64,000 bases of DNA, taken from positions 62,001 to 126,000 of the forward strand of contig BPQB01000036.1 in NCBI GenBank assembly GCA_019973155.2. The letters are read 5' to 3'. Below, one piece after another: positions 24,641-38,443 of the stretch. Below the pieces are notes generated by a model. It did not search any database. It was given only the letters and a program-made list of their open reading frames with translations, and was not told the origin of the DNA. Origin of the DNA: Phanerochaete sordida (taxonomy: Eukaryota; Basidiomycota; Agaricomycetes; Polyporales; Phanerochaetaceae). The stretch's first letter is position 1. Every line of letters starts with the position of its first letter. The translations under genes were made by a program, and so were the position numbers.

Positions 24641-24758
24641 GAGTGTCTTGCTTCCGCTTGGACATCCGACGCTTACCTTGGCTCGACTTGCTACCAGGTC
24701 AGTCTTGCAAACTCGTCTTGCAACCCGCGGAACGCCAAAGCGCGCGATCTCGGCCTGA
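24021..24758 (+). CDS. Unrecognised repeat-exon protein, 3' part
   Basis: Exons 24021-24181, 24236-24389, 24442-24638 and 24698-24758 join in frame through introns of 54, 52 and 59 nt, giving 190 open codons and a TGA stop. Exons 1 to 3 each carry the repeat: KSDLIFGFPASEVERR, then QSDLRFGLPAAWV and KSDLRFELPASG, then ESDLRFLVPPARV, with RPHVA.EA or YIAQRARVVVD between them. The second intron would use a GC donor (GCAAGT at 24390). Upstream units (for example 23796-23962, open as LGLGFGRAAAGALVEDGLDE and onward) look like further exons, but their phases do not join cleanly. The 5' end of the gene is therefore unresolved. No known domain. It could also be a minisatellite that happens to be open. 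Confidence 0.4.
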
Positions 24759-24759
24759 C

Positions 24760-25325
24760 GAAGATGTTGGGATGGCTCGCAGGGCGCTGGAACTGCCTGC
24801 GAGCGCGGAATGGAGGCTTCGGAGCCGGAGATGGAGACTTGCCGTGGGAATGCAGACGGCTTGCGCGTGTGTCTGGTCGTGTCTGGGATTGGTGGGATGG
24901 AGCTGGCGGCTGCAAGCGAGGGCTGGAGGCTCTTCAACCGGGGCAGAGAGATGGACTGGGCTGGCGCGGGGACTCGTTCTTGTTCTTCATGCGCGTGGGC
25001 CCAGTTTCCGGTGGTTCTGGGACATAGAATCAGCTCGTTCCGCGCGCGCAGGCACTGCGCAGACTCACCTCGAGGTGCTGGTCGTCACAGAGAGCCCGGG
25101 AGAGGGCAGGAACGGATGGGAGATGGGAGATGGGCGGGGGCTGGAGAGCGCCCAGTTGCGGCTGGGAGCCATTTACGCAGAGCCAAGGAGTGGACGACGC
25201 AGGTCGGGCGGATCGCAGGAGCCAATTTCCGGGTCCGCAGATTTCCATATTTTTTGGCTGCCAGAGTCGTGTTTGTAGGTCGCCGAAGCCATGTCAGTTT
25301 GACGCGCGAGCAACCAACGCCACAG
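24760..25325 (+). other. Region between repeat locus and ARG5,6 duplication
   Basis: One long plus frame runs through it (to 25278), starting inside the repeat locus, but it has no recognisable domain. Ends at the left edge of the ARG5,6 duplication. No TATA box is seen before that edge. Confidence 0.35.
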
Positions 25326-28697
<3,372 letters not shown>

Positions 28698-29044
28698 ATG
28701 CCTCGTTGCTCGAACGGCCCCTCCGTGAGGGACGACAAAAACCGCCGTTCTCGGTCCCACTAGAGACTTTGCTCGGATTCGCCGCACATGTCTATCGTCT
28801 GCTCTCGCTGTCTCTGGCTCTCTGCGTGTATGTACGCTGCTTGCTGTGTGTAATATCTATTGTCCGCCTCTGCGCATGCGTGAACGTCACGCCGGTCGCT
28901 CCAAGAAAGCATATTACATATTATCCAAGATGCATAAACTAAACTACACGTCTGCATGGTAGGGCAAGAAAGACTACTATTCCAAGAAAGCATATAAAGA
29001 CAATTCCATCATACACAGTCGTGATCCAAGAGCGCGTGCCCAGC
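28698..29044. other. Convergent intergenic region
   Basis: 3' ends of ARG5,6 (plus) and the next gene (minus) face each other over about 350 bases. A CCAAGAAAGCATAT segment occurs twice (28901 and 28982). No gene seen. Confidence 0.5.
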
Positions 29045-30785
29045 TCACACCGTCGGCCTCCTGTCGTGCTCCACCATCATCCTTTCCACAGCCTCGATGT
29101 CCAGCGGAGGAAAGTGCCCATCGTAGCTCGACGGCGGCTCCGCCTCTTCCTCGTCCGACAACGACGCCTTGGCGACGGCCACCGGCGCGCCCCGAGCCCG
29201 CTTCGCACCACTGCCCGCCGCACGAGCACCCGGCCCGTACGCAGGAGCGGCAGCGGGCACCGGGAACCCCATCGTCGTGAGCACGCTCGCAATCATCACC
29301 TGCGTCTGCGACGGCCCGAGCCCCACGCACGGCAGCACAGAGCCCTGCTGCGACGGCACCGCGGGCCCCGGGGCCTTGAACGGCGCGTGCAGCGCGCCTG
29401 GCTTCGCGTGCGGCAGGTTGAGGCCCAGCCGCTTCGGCTCGGCGCGTCGCTGCGTGGGGGGCGCGGGGGGCGCGGGTGCTGGCGCGACGGCGTGGGTCGA
29501 GGACGTGCCACGTGAGGATGAGCGTGTGGTACGGGGCGCATCGTGAGGTGTGTGAGGTGAGGCGTGCGACGAAGCGGAGGCGGAGGCGCGGGTCGACGGG
29601 CGGGTGGTCGTGGTGGGCGCCGCTGGGTGGGGCGGCCACGGCTGCGTATCTGCTACCGACTTCGCCGCCGTCTGCTCGGCACGATGAAGGGGCTGGTGAG
29701 GTTCTGGCTCGTCCACGGCCATTGCGTCCTCGTGCTCACTCGCGTAGTCGACGGGCGTCGGGCTGGCGGCGCGCTGCTTCCCCTTGGCCTTGTCCGTGCG
29801 CGGCGCACGTCCTTTCGCGCCCCCAATTGAACCATGCACGGGAGCAGTCGGCGCGTTGTGCGCTGCAGAGCGTGTGGGAGGTGCTGGTGGTGGCGCGCGG
29901 ACCAGGCGTGCTCGACCTGCAGCCGATGCGGCCTTGGCTGGCAACGAGTCTTGGGCGCGAGGTGCTGTCTTGCGGGAGGGCTTGGACGGAAAGATTATCT
30001 CGTCACTGTCGCTCTGCGCGTCGCCACTGGACACGGGGCGAGTCCGCGGAGGTGTCACGGGAACATTCGTTGTCGGACGGCCAGCGTGGGCGACATCTTC
30101 GTCTGTGGAAGCCATCTCGGCGTCGTCATCTTCCCAAGAGTCGTCAGAGAAAATGATCCTTGCGCTGCGTCTGCCCGTGTTCGCCGCGCGCTGCTTGCCC
30201 TTTCCTTTGTCAGGCCGTGCCACTCCCCGGTCTGTGGCCTTCGCGCGCACACCAGTGCTCGGTCCTGCGTTCGAGGCGTCCCTGGCTACGAGCTTCTGCT
30301 TCTGCTTCTGCTCGTGTCGCCTCTTCTTCTCTGCGTTTGCGGTGATCTGCGGGCCCACCAGCTCAAAGGCCTGGTCGAGCGGGTTGCCCGGTGGCTCAGG
30401 CGTGTGCTGCTTCCTCGTGAAGCGCCCCACGAGACTGGGCTCCGTTCCACCGACAGCGACAGTACTCGAAGACGATGTGGTGGATATCTCCGGCTGATTG
30501 GACTTCAATAGCCAGCCACGCGTGCGATATGCTCGCTCGAGTGGAGTAGGGCTGCGTGCTAGCACATCCGTGAGCCCACAACATCACAAATAAAGGAAGG
30601 CGCGTACTTGCTTTGCCCTCGTGGATGCCCAGCGTATCGTACAGATACTGTCTGTGCTTTTTCTTCCCGGGCGAGTCCATGCAGTCGTACCCCACCCGCC
30701 CGGGCACAAGTTTGCGGTCTCGTTCCTGGGCGGACCGGTGATTTACTACGGTCTGCGACAAGAAGACCGGCGGTTCTTGTGACAT
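29045..30785 (-). CDS. Hypothetical disordered basic protein
   Basis: Exons 30785-30608 and 30558-29045 join in phase through a 49-nt intron (GTACGC donor) to give 563 residues. I do not recognise the family. The first 75 residues look ordered and may be the conserved part (KLVPGRVGYDCMDSPGKKKH, then YLYDTLGIHEG and SPTPLERAYRTRGW). The rest is Ala/Pro/Ser/Thr-rich with basic clusters (KKRRHEQKQKQK, DKGKGKQR twice) and acidic SDDSWEDDDAE, typical of nuclear low-complexity proteins. The C-terminus has a short helical stretch (DIEAVERMMVEHDRR). A nuclear, nucleic-acid-linked role is a guess from composition. Confidence 0.7.
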
Positions 30786-31312
30786 TGCCTCGGATACGTG
30801 GAATGTGAGGGCGTCCGCCTCGAGCCAAAGTGTATGTCTGTTGGGTGAGTACAGGCCGTACTAAGTACTGGTTCGTTGTAAGGTGAAGTTTCTAGTGATA
30901 TCAACCTGGTTTCCTGTGAGACGATTAGTCAAAAAAGAGATCACCACAACACGTTTTTTACCGAGCGTCCGTATGAGTACCTCGAGGATGCAAGAGAGAG
31001 TGGAGGAAGAGACAAAGCCCGCGCGAGGAAGCGCCGCCTCGACCCGTACTTAATGAGGTGGTCATGTGACTGCGTCGCGTTCGTTCCCTTGTGCCGTCGC
31101 GCGTGGCGAGGTCATTGTTGTCCAGACATAGCAGTGAGGAGCAATGGATAGATAAAATACAAGAGTTCAATTGCGATTACAGTAGAATACAGGGCAAAAA
31201 GCGCAGAAACACGTAGACTGACAGCAAGGCGAATGGATAGCGGAACGCGGTGCTCGAGACGGCATGACACTCATTGAGCATTTGAACACAGCGTGACTAC
31301 GCGCAAGCGCAG
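30786..31312. other. Intergenic region
   Basis: Promoter side of the hypothetical gene and 3' side of Elongin C. No further gene seen. Confidence 0.45.
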
Positions 31313-31858
31313 TCATGCTATGATTGGCAACGTCAGAACGCGTGGCAGAGGAAAAGAAACGAGCACATACTCTCGTAATAGTCAGCAGCAACAAGTCTGA
31401 CAGAACGTGAGCTTGGTCCAGAAGGATGTCGTTAACACGCCACTCACAGCTCAAGCGCTATCTCAGGTGGTATCCTGTCAGTGAAATCCGGTCCGTCCTG
31501 GCGAGGTGCGGCGTTCTCGTAGGTGTATTTGTACTGCAGGTATTCGCAGAGCTTCTCAACGATGATCCCTCTGGGTACCTGTCAGCAGCGAGCGAGCGAC
31601 GGTATGAGCTAGCTACGCACCTCTCGTTGATAGGGCATGTATTCGACGCGGCCTCCGCAAAGTCATTGTTGAGCATGTTTCTCAGTGTACCACTCATGAC
31701 GGCGACCTTGCGCTTCACAAGGTAGCTGTAACCGTCCGTACTGATCAGACGAATCCAATCTTCAGGATTCTTGCCGTTCGTCTATAGTATCCCGTGTCAG
31801 AATAAACGCAGCGGCAGTGAGAGGTGCTGAACCGTGCCATGGCCAGGTCGTCCGCCAT
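31313..31858 (-). CDS. ELC1: Elongin C
   Basis: Predicted exons 31858-31838, 31781-31621, 31570-31448, 31396-31371 and 31317-31313 give 111 residues. The protein starts MADD and has the Skp1/BTB fold of Elongin C: WIRLISTDGYSYLVKRKVAV, SGTLRNMLNNDFAEA, NERGIIVEKLCEYLQYKYTY, PDFTDRIPPEIALELL and VAADYYET at the end. Elongin C links Elongin A or SOCS-box-like substrate receptors to cullin E3 ligases. The first intron lacks a good GT donor; a GC donor (GCACGG) is the one that keeps the frame. The last coding exon is only five bases and should be checked against transcripts. It is divergent from UBC13, with ATGs about 155 bases apart. Confidence 0.85.
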
Positions 31859-32013
31859 CGTGGTCGGGGTACAAGGAGCGTGGGAACACACTCCCGAATG
31901 CAGCGATCCAGATATGGGCCCTGCGCAATAAGCAGGCCTCTCGCTTTCCTCTGCACACCGACCTTCCCTCTCCTCGTCGTCCTCTCCACCGTCCTCGAGC
32001 TCTGCACTTTACG
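31859..32013. promoter_or_regulatory. Short bidirectional promoter region of ELC1 and UBC13
   Basis: Only 155 bases separate the two divergent start codons, so both 5' UTRs and core promoters must lie here. No TATA box is visible; the sequence is pyrimidine-rich towards UBC13. Confidence 0.65.
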
Positions 32014-32780
32014 ATGTCCCTGCCTAAGGTGCGTCGCCGCCGTGCCCGCCGCCTCGCGCGCCGCTGACCGAGCGCGGCATCGCAGCGAATCATCAAGGTG
32101 CGCCTCCTGCCGTCCACGCCTCCGCGCGTGCACCCGCGGACCAGTCAGTAGATCCTGATATGCGTGCTTGCGTCCCGCCGTGCTTGAACGCGCCCGCAGG
32201 AGACCGAACGCCTCGTCGCTGACCCCGCCCCGGGCATCACGGCGTCCCCGCACGAGGACAACCTCCGCTACTTCGATGTCACCATCCAGGGACCCGACGG
32301 GAGCCCCTTCCAGAGTGCGTCTGCAATCGTTGGGTCTCGAAGCAATGTCCTGATGGCGGACGTGCAGATGGTGTCTTCAGGCTCGAGCTGTTCCTCCCAG
32401 AAGAGTACCCGATGGCGCCGCCAAAGGTGCGCTTCCTGACCAAGATCTACCACCCCAACATCGGTGCGTGCCTATCCAACCTCTGCCCCTCCTACCCACT
32501 CACGCCCTCGCAGACAAGCTCGGCCGTATCTGCTTGGACATCCTGAAAGGTACGCCCTCATCCCTTTCTCGCCCGCGCGCGGTCGCGTGCTCACCGGCCC
32601 GCAGACAAGTGGAGCCCCGCGCTTCAGATCCGGACCGTGCTGCTCTCGATACAGGCCCTGCTCAGCGCGCCGAACCCCGACGATCCTCTTGCGACCGACG
32701 TCGCGAAGCACTACAAGGAGGACGAGGCCGACGCCCAGCGCGTCTCGCGCGAGTGGACCGAGAAGTTCGCCCACGCCTGA
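32014..32780 (+). CDS. UBC13: Ubiquitin-conjugating enzyme E2, Ubc13 type
   Basis: Six exons (32014-32028, 32086-32097, 32200-32314, 32368-32463, 32514-32549, 32605-32780) give 149 residues, against about 152 in the family. Exon 2 is a 12-nt micro-exon encoding RIIK. Family landmarks: [37 protein letters not shown] with the catalytic cysteine, [17 protein letters not shown] and [12 protein letters not shown]. Ubc13 pairs with an Mms2-type variant E2 to build K63-linked chains in DNA-damage tolerance. Every junction has consensus sites and keeps phase. The C-terminal tail ([19 protein letters not shown]) is shorter than the human one. Confidence 0.95.
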
Positions 32781-33684
32781 GCGCCCTGCCCTGCCATGCT
32801 CCGTATATGCATCGGTTTCGCCTGTCTAGCACGGGTGCTTCGGTGCTTCGATGCTGGGGGGCGTGGAGAATAGAAGATAGAGGTGTAGGATTGATTATGT
32901 GCGGAGGTGTAGCTGTCGGGTATGTACGCTTGTGCGATTTTGACTCTTTCTGTATCCTTCATCCCTCTTCTGGACCAACAAGAAACGATCTGGTTTTTAT
33001 TCTACCCTACTTCACGCTTGCTCGATGTCCGGTCAGCTTTGCGTGCCGTCACTCGGTGAGGGGATGATCACAGATATTCTTCCTTGGTTCGGGGCCTGGT
33101 TCGCCGTCGGCTCAAGGCTAGCCGCGGGCGTACTTGAGATGCGCTGCATAACTCCATGTCTCGATCTACCGACGGACGTCGCGATTGGTGAGTGCTCATC
33201 GAGCCATATATGCTGTCGTCGCGGAAACTGACGCATATATGCGATTCGCCAGGTTACTCTGCGTGCTGCCGCGCGCATATACTCTTTCTAAGACCAAACG
33301 GCCTCGAAATCATGGCTCTTGGTATCCTTAGTCCACAGCTGCTGCCACCCTCTCGCAGGTTCCAGCCCTGCGATCCTTCTGTCATCCTGGCGACCGCGTC
33401 TCGTGCCCAAGCTCGGAGGTTATCCTTGACTTTGCCACCATCGGCGCGCGACGCTCATGACAGGTCAAGGTGTACTCTATGCCACGTACATCTTAGGCAT
33501 CGATGGTGGATGCGCTTGAGATCGCGGTGCGGCTGCGTTCAGCAACGGAACGGTGCTACGCAAAACGTCGGCCTCACCAACTCTCGTACGCGTGTTTCGC
33601 CCATGTCGCAACCGCATACGCTGAGCTCATGAGCAGCAAGCCTGCACCATAGCGACTATGCAGGATCTCGATTATCTACGGATC
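32781..33684. other. Intergenic region
   Basis: 3' flank of UBC13 followed by unassigned sequence up to the tandem duplication. No gene seen. Confidence 0.45.
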
Positions 33685-33872
33685 ACGGTACCGCTTTGCG
33701 ACTCGCGAGCTTTTCCATGCACGAGGCGCACTGCACGAAGGGGCGTGCTCGACGCGCGCATGGGACCGTTCTCTTCTCACGGTACCGCTCTGGGACTCGC
33801 GAGCTTTTCCATGCACGAGGCGCACTGCACGAAGGGGCGTGCTCGACGCGCGCATGGGACTGTTCTCTTCTA
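33685..33872. repeat. 94-base tandem duplication just upstream of NLR1
   Basis: Two adjacent copies starting ACGGTACCGCT at 33685 and 33779, nearly identical over the following 90 bases. The second ends about 27 bases before the NLR1 start codon, so it lies in its promoter or 5' UTR. Confidence 0.9.
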
Positions 33873-33899
33873 CTCACCTTGCAACCCACCAGCATCCGG

Positions 33900-36818
33900 A
33901 TGGCGCGCTCTCGCTTCAGAAAGAGAGACGTTGCGCTAGACCATGCCCCCACTGTCTTGGAAATCGTCAATCTCGTGGCCGAGATAGCACCTGTGCCCTG
34001 TCTTGGCCTGGTCGCCGATGGGCTATCGTCTGTTGTGGAGCGGGTGCAGGTACGGATTCGCGTGCAGCTTCGAGGGTGTTATGCGTCCACCACTGACCAT
34101 GACCCATCCGGACCGTGCAGGAGGCCCGTACGAACAGCGAGCGCACGGCGACGTTCTTCGAGAAGGCGAAGGAGCTCGACACCGCGGTTGTCAGCATGGT
34201 GCGAGATGCGAATGCCGCACTCGAAGGGCCCGGACGTTCTGCTCTCCAAGAGCGGCTCGAGAAGCTCTCAGGGTGCGTGCAGCGTCCGGTCACCCTGAAC
34301 GCTGTCTCTGATTAGAAATGGCTCCTACAGCACGCTTTCCGACGCCCGCGTCAGCGCAGAGAAGCTGAGAGGCGGCAGTGGCTTCTGGGGAGCTTTCAAG
34401 AGCTTCGTATACGCGAAACGCAACGAGGCGGTCCTGGAGGATCTCAACGGACAGATCGCAAATGCAATCACGGTATTCCAAGTATGCCTGCGCATCCTGA
34501 ATACACGTGTTGGCACTCATATGATGCATGTGCGCTCTGTTGTAGCTTCGTGGGCAAGCCGCAGTGGAGATCGCAATCAACGCTGTTGGACACGACCTCA
34601 AGGTGCACCTACAGCGTATTTCTTGGGCCACACTTACTGAGCTATAATTACGTGCAGAGCGTTCAGATAGCGGTCGACAATACAGGTTAGCTAGCTGCTC
34701 ATTGCGATATTCTCTCGCTCATAAGCACACCAGGGATTATTGTCGACGAGGTCAGCCGTGATATCAAGGTCCGTATCATGATGTCCTTCGTTAAGTCTGA
34801 CGACCCTCTGAATGCAATACTCATTTTCGCGCGTAGACTGTGCAGCACACAATGCTTAGCGTAGGTTGGTGTTTTATTTGTTTTCTGTTTCTCTATAGGG
34901 AGCTAACATCACGGGTCATCGACAGACGAAGAACGACTGATTCAATCTATACCACACGCTCCTGCCGGGTATCATTCCGTCGACGAGCTCAAGAGTGGCT
35001 TTTTAGAAGGCACGAGAGAAGAGCTATTCGAAGATGTGGAGACATGGACTCGCAAACCGTTACCGCCTCCTCGCAAAACACTGCAGCAGCTGTACCTGCT
35101 AAGCGGCGGAGCCGGCCTAGGGAAGTCGTCCGCCGCCCACCAACTTTGCGTACGGATCGCCGAGCGCTGGGGACTAAACCTGGGCGCGTCCTTTTTCTTC
35201 GTCCGCGGCGGGGGTGACTTGGAGTCAGCACGATATTTGTTTTCCACTCTGGCGCACCAACTTGCCCTGTCCCAGCCGATCCTACGGCCTCACATTATCG
35301 CAGCGGTCCCACTATTCCTGAAGGATGGGGAGCAGCAACAAATGCTGAAGACGTTCGAACGGCTGCTCTGGACCCCTCTTACCCAATTTGCGATCTCTGG
35401 AGCTGAACAACCCTCGACCTTCGTCGTAATTGATGGCCTTGACGAGTGCAAGGACCGACCGCTAGTACCCCAGCTCCTGAAATGTCTCCTTCAGCTCGTA
35501 CGAGCATTCCCCTGGCTACGCATTTTCGTCACAGCCAGACCCGAGCCCCATATAATGCCCTACTTGACATCGCCTAGCTCTTCCCATATCGTTCACCATC
35601 TTAGCCTAAGCGACACAGTTGCCGAGTGGAGGGAAGATGTCGCCAACTACCTTCGTGCGACTGTCCCACAACTGGAGTCATGTCGCGATTACATCCGTGT
35701 CAACCCAGATAAGCTTGAAAAACTCATTCTCCGCGCCGAAGGCGTCTTCATCTACGCACGCCTTGCAGTTAACTTCCTCGAGGCATTCGACGATAATCCA
35801 GAAGAGCTGTTCATCCATCTTCTAGCATCCCGCGAGTCTCGGAAGTTGCCACCGCTAGACAGCCTCTATCTGCAAATCCTCCGCTTAGCCTTTCCTTCCG
35901 AATATCTCGACATAATGCCAGAGCGCTTGCATCGCCTCCGGGAAGTGTTGACGTTCCTCGCCCTGCGCGCAAAGAACCTCTCTCCCGCAGCTATTGCAGC
36001 GCTACTCGGGCTATCGGAAGATAATGTGGTGCGAATGGTCGATCGTCTACGCTCGGTCCTGCTGGTCGACCAGAAAGGCGATGTCGTACCTTTGCACGCC
36101 ACTTTTGCCGAGTTCTTGGTGGACGGCAGCCGGTGCATCGATCCATTATTTTATATCGACCGCGCTGGCGGACATGCCATACTACTGTCCAGATGCTTTA
36201 CGGCATTTTCGCTCGAAACCGCCGGGGAGTTTTTAGCAAATGCACGTCGCAACTCCAACGACGGATTTATTGGCTATGTACGCTACACCTCGAACTGGCA
36301 CCTGCACTTGAAAAATGCAAGATACAGCACAGAACTCGGCCAACAACTCCAAAGATTCGTTCAGCTGCAGCTGCCCGTGTTCACACGACTACATGGGCGG
36401 CATGATCAAGAGGACGATCTTGCGGCGTTCCTCAAGGTGCACCTGATACATTCATACATGCACCCGTGGCTAACCTAAATTTCAGCGATCCGGCACTCAG
36501 GCGCATCCTGGCATCTGCGCCGAGTATTGGAAGTTCAACCAGTATTGCTATCTCTGGTGGTTGGCGCGTGTCAGGTACAAACACGACGGCGTCCCTCGCG
36601 CCGTAATAACCCGCGAAGGTGTCACAGATGATCCGGTGAAAATTGCTCATTGTCTCAACGCAGAACCGGGGGTTGGGCATACTAAACATACTGTCTCGAG
36701 TGATGATTTGATTTGGTTTAGTGCAGTCATCGTGCAGCTTGATGCGCATATACGGAGCTCTGGCTCAGAGAATCTATGGTACAATAGTGCTCTCGAGGGG
36801 ACATGCACTTGGCCATAG
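33900..36818 (+). CDS. NACHT-domain NLR-like protein 1
   Basis: Nine exons (33900-34049, 34121-34272, 34316-34481, 34546-34602, 34658-34685, 34734-34768, 34837-34864, 34926-36436, 36486-36818) keep phase and give 819 residues. The N-terminal part aligns with the other copies (VPCLGLVADGLSSVVERVQ, FFEKAKELDTAV, FWGAFKSFVYAKRN) and is predicted helical, resembling the HeLo/MLKL-type bundles used by fungal NLRs for membrane killing; that link is inference. NACHT: Walker A GGAGLGKSS (266-274), Walker B FVVIDGLDECKD (371-382). A winged-helix-like part follows. The last exon encodes a diverged form of the family's C-terminal module (CYLWW, SGSENLWYN). Compared with the minus-strand copies it has three extra micro-exons of 28, 35 and 28 nt before NACHT. 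No WD40 or ankyrin repeats. Confidence 0.87.
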
Positions 36819-38441
36819 TGACTCTGCTGTATGTTATTCTCTTCCGTAATCATACTGGTTCAAGACTGATGCTAGTCAAACGATTTTGCTCCATCACGCA
36901 GTAGCCGCAAAGGGCACAGCTTGAATATTCTTCGGCGTCCGAGATGAAAGGCTTTTATTCATCTGCTTCGAACGCCTGGCGAAGGATATTCAAAGCAGAA
37001 GCATACTGTACGATCTGCAGAGATTTCCATCTGCTTGAGACACCATCCTCAGCTTCACTCATGAGGTGATGCAAAGAGCTCGCCACATTCTCGTATCTCT
37101 GCTGTTTTATGCCTCGTGTGTCTAACGCCGCTCGGGATGGCAAGAACGGCAGTCATCCAACCGGTTATGCGCATAAAAACGATCTGCGAGAGCATTAGCC
37201 ATGGCTGCGTCTAATGCTTGGCACTACAAATTTGCGCACTGCACAATATATACAACGCTGCCCCAGCGAGGTGCGTCCACCCAACGGCTCGAGCGAAGAG
37301 CGGAGGCTACCGCGGAAAATAGTCATTAACATTCGGAGCCCGGATTCGCGCGCATGTGCTACGATCCGCGAAGAGCTGGACGATAAGGCAGGCGTGGCCC
37401 AGAGCTCTTGAGCTTGAGCTTGAGTTTTTTATATAGCTCGTGGACAAGAGGTCTCTGTGTCTCGAGATCGGCGCAGCACCGAGGCGACGTGAGCGCGCTT
37501 TGGTGGTGTTTACTTCGGGCATCAGACGTCGCTTCCGATTGGTGGAGGCCTCTCCTTCATCCCTCCGCATCCACTCGGCAGCCTCTGCAGCTTGTTCAAA
37601 TCATTCTGCGAGTCCGAGGAAAGCAGTAATGCATATAACGCCTTCCTATCTTTCTGAACAGACCACATGAGGTGTGACCGCTAACAGTGACAACTTCTGG
37701 AGACACTCGGATTGCAGGGATGCAAGTCATCTCCCGAGAGTGGTGCGCGCAGCACTGGCATTATTGCTTCCGATGCACTTGCTAGCTGGTACCCACGGTG
37801 CGTCACGTCGACACTCAAGTTCTCAAACCTGAAGTCCGTCTATTAATGACTGATGCATCAGGTGCTGCAGCGCGCTGGAATGGTCCGCGTGGAAAGTGGA
37901 TATCGCATCTATCTCAAAAATGGACCACGGCAATACTTCACACGTCCCTGGGCGGTCTAACGGGAATTCGAGGCGAGTATATGCAGCCGCGTCCTTCGAG
38001 CTCTCCTCCGCACACTCATATTCTTCACAGATACTTCTGGTTACCAGAAGTCTTGACTATGGGAGTGCAATGCAGGGAAGTCAGGATAAACAACGGTGCC
38101 ATGCAAAGGTTTGGGTAGGCGACCTATTCTAACCGCTCAGCGCGCGATTAACCTTCGCCTTCGTCTTCATGCGTGGCATGTCTTCCTTCCATGTCGTACC
38201 GGGCCCGCCGCGACGCTATTCGTTGCCCGTAGACATCCAAGTTTTGACCCCAAGCACCGCGTTAGTAGCCCTAGTGCCACTATTTAAGGGCCGGTCGAGA
38301 GCGTTGCCTAGCGTGCGTCCGGGTCTCGAGCATGACATCTCTCCCTGTCACTCGAAAGCGAGATCTCACGGCGAAGTGCACGCCTGCAATGTAATCGCTT
38401 CCACAGGTTTATTAAGCAGCAGTCCAGCACAGCGTTCTGCC
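36819..38441. other. Region without a supported gene
   Basis: Between NLR1 and the inverted-repeat element. Short frames only. Nothing recognised. Confidence 0.4.
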
Positions 38442-38443
38442 TA

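Noticed and set aside
29045..30785. Assignment of the disordered protein to a chromatin or replication family
   Set aside because: Composition suggests a nuclear protein, but no domain supports a named function.
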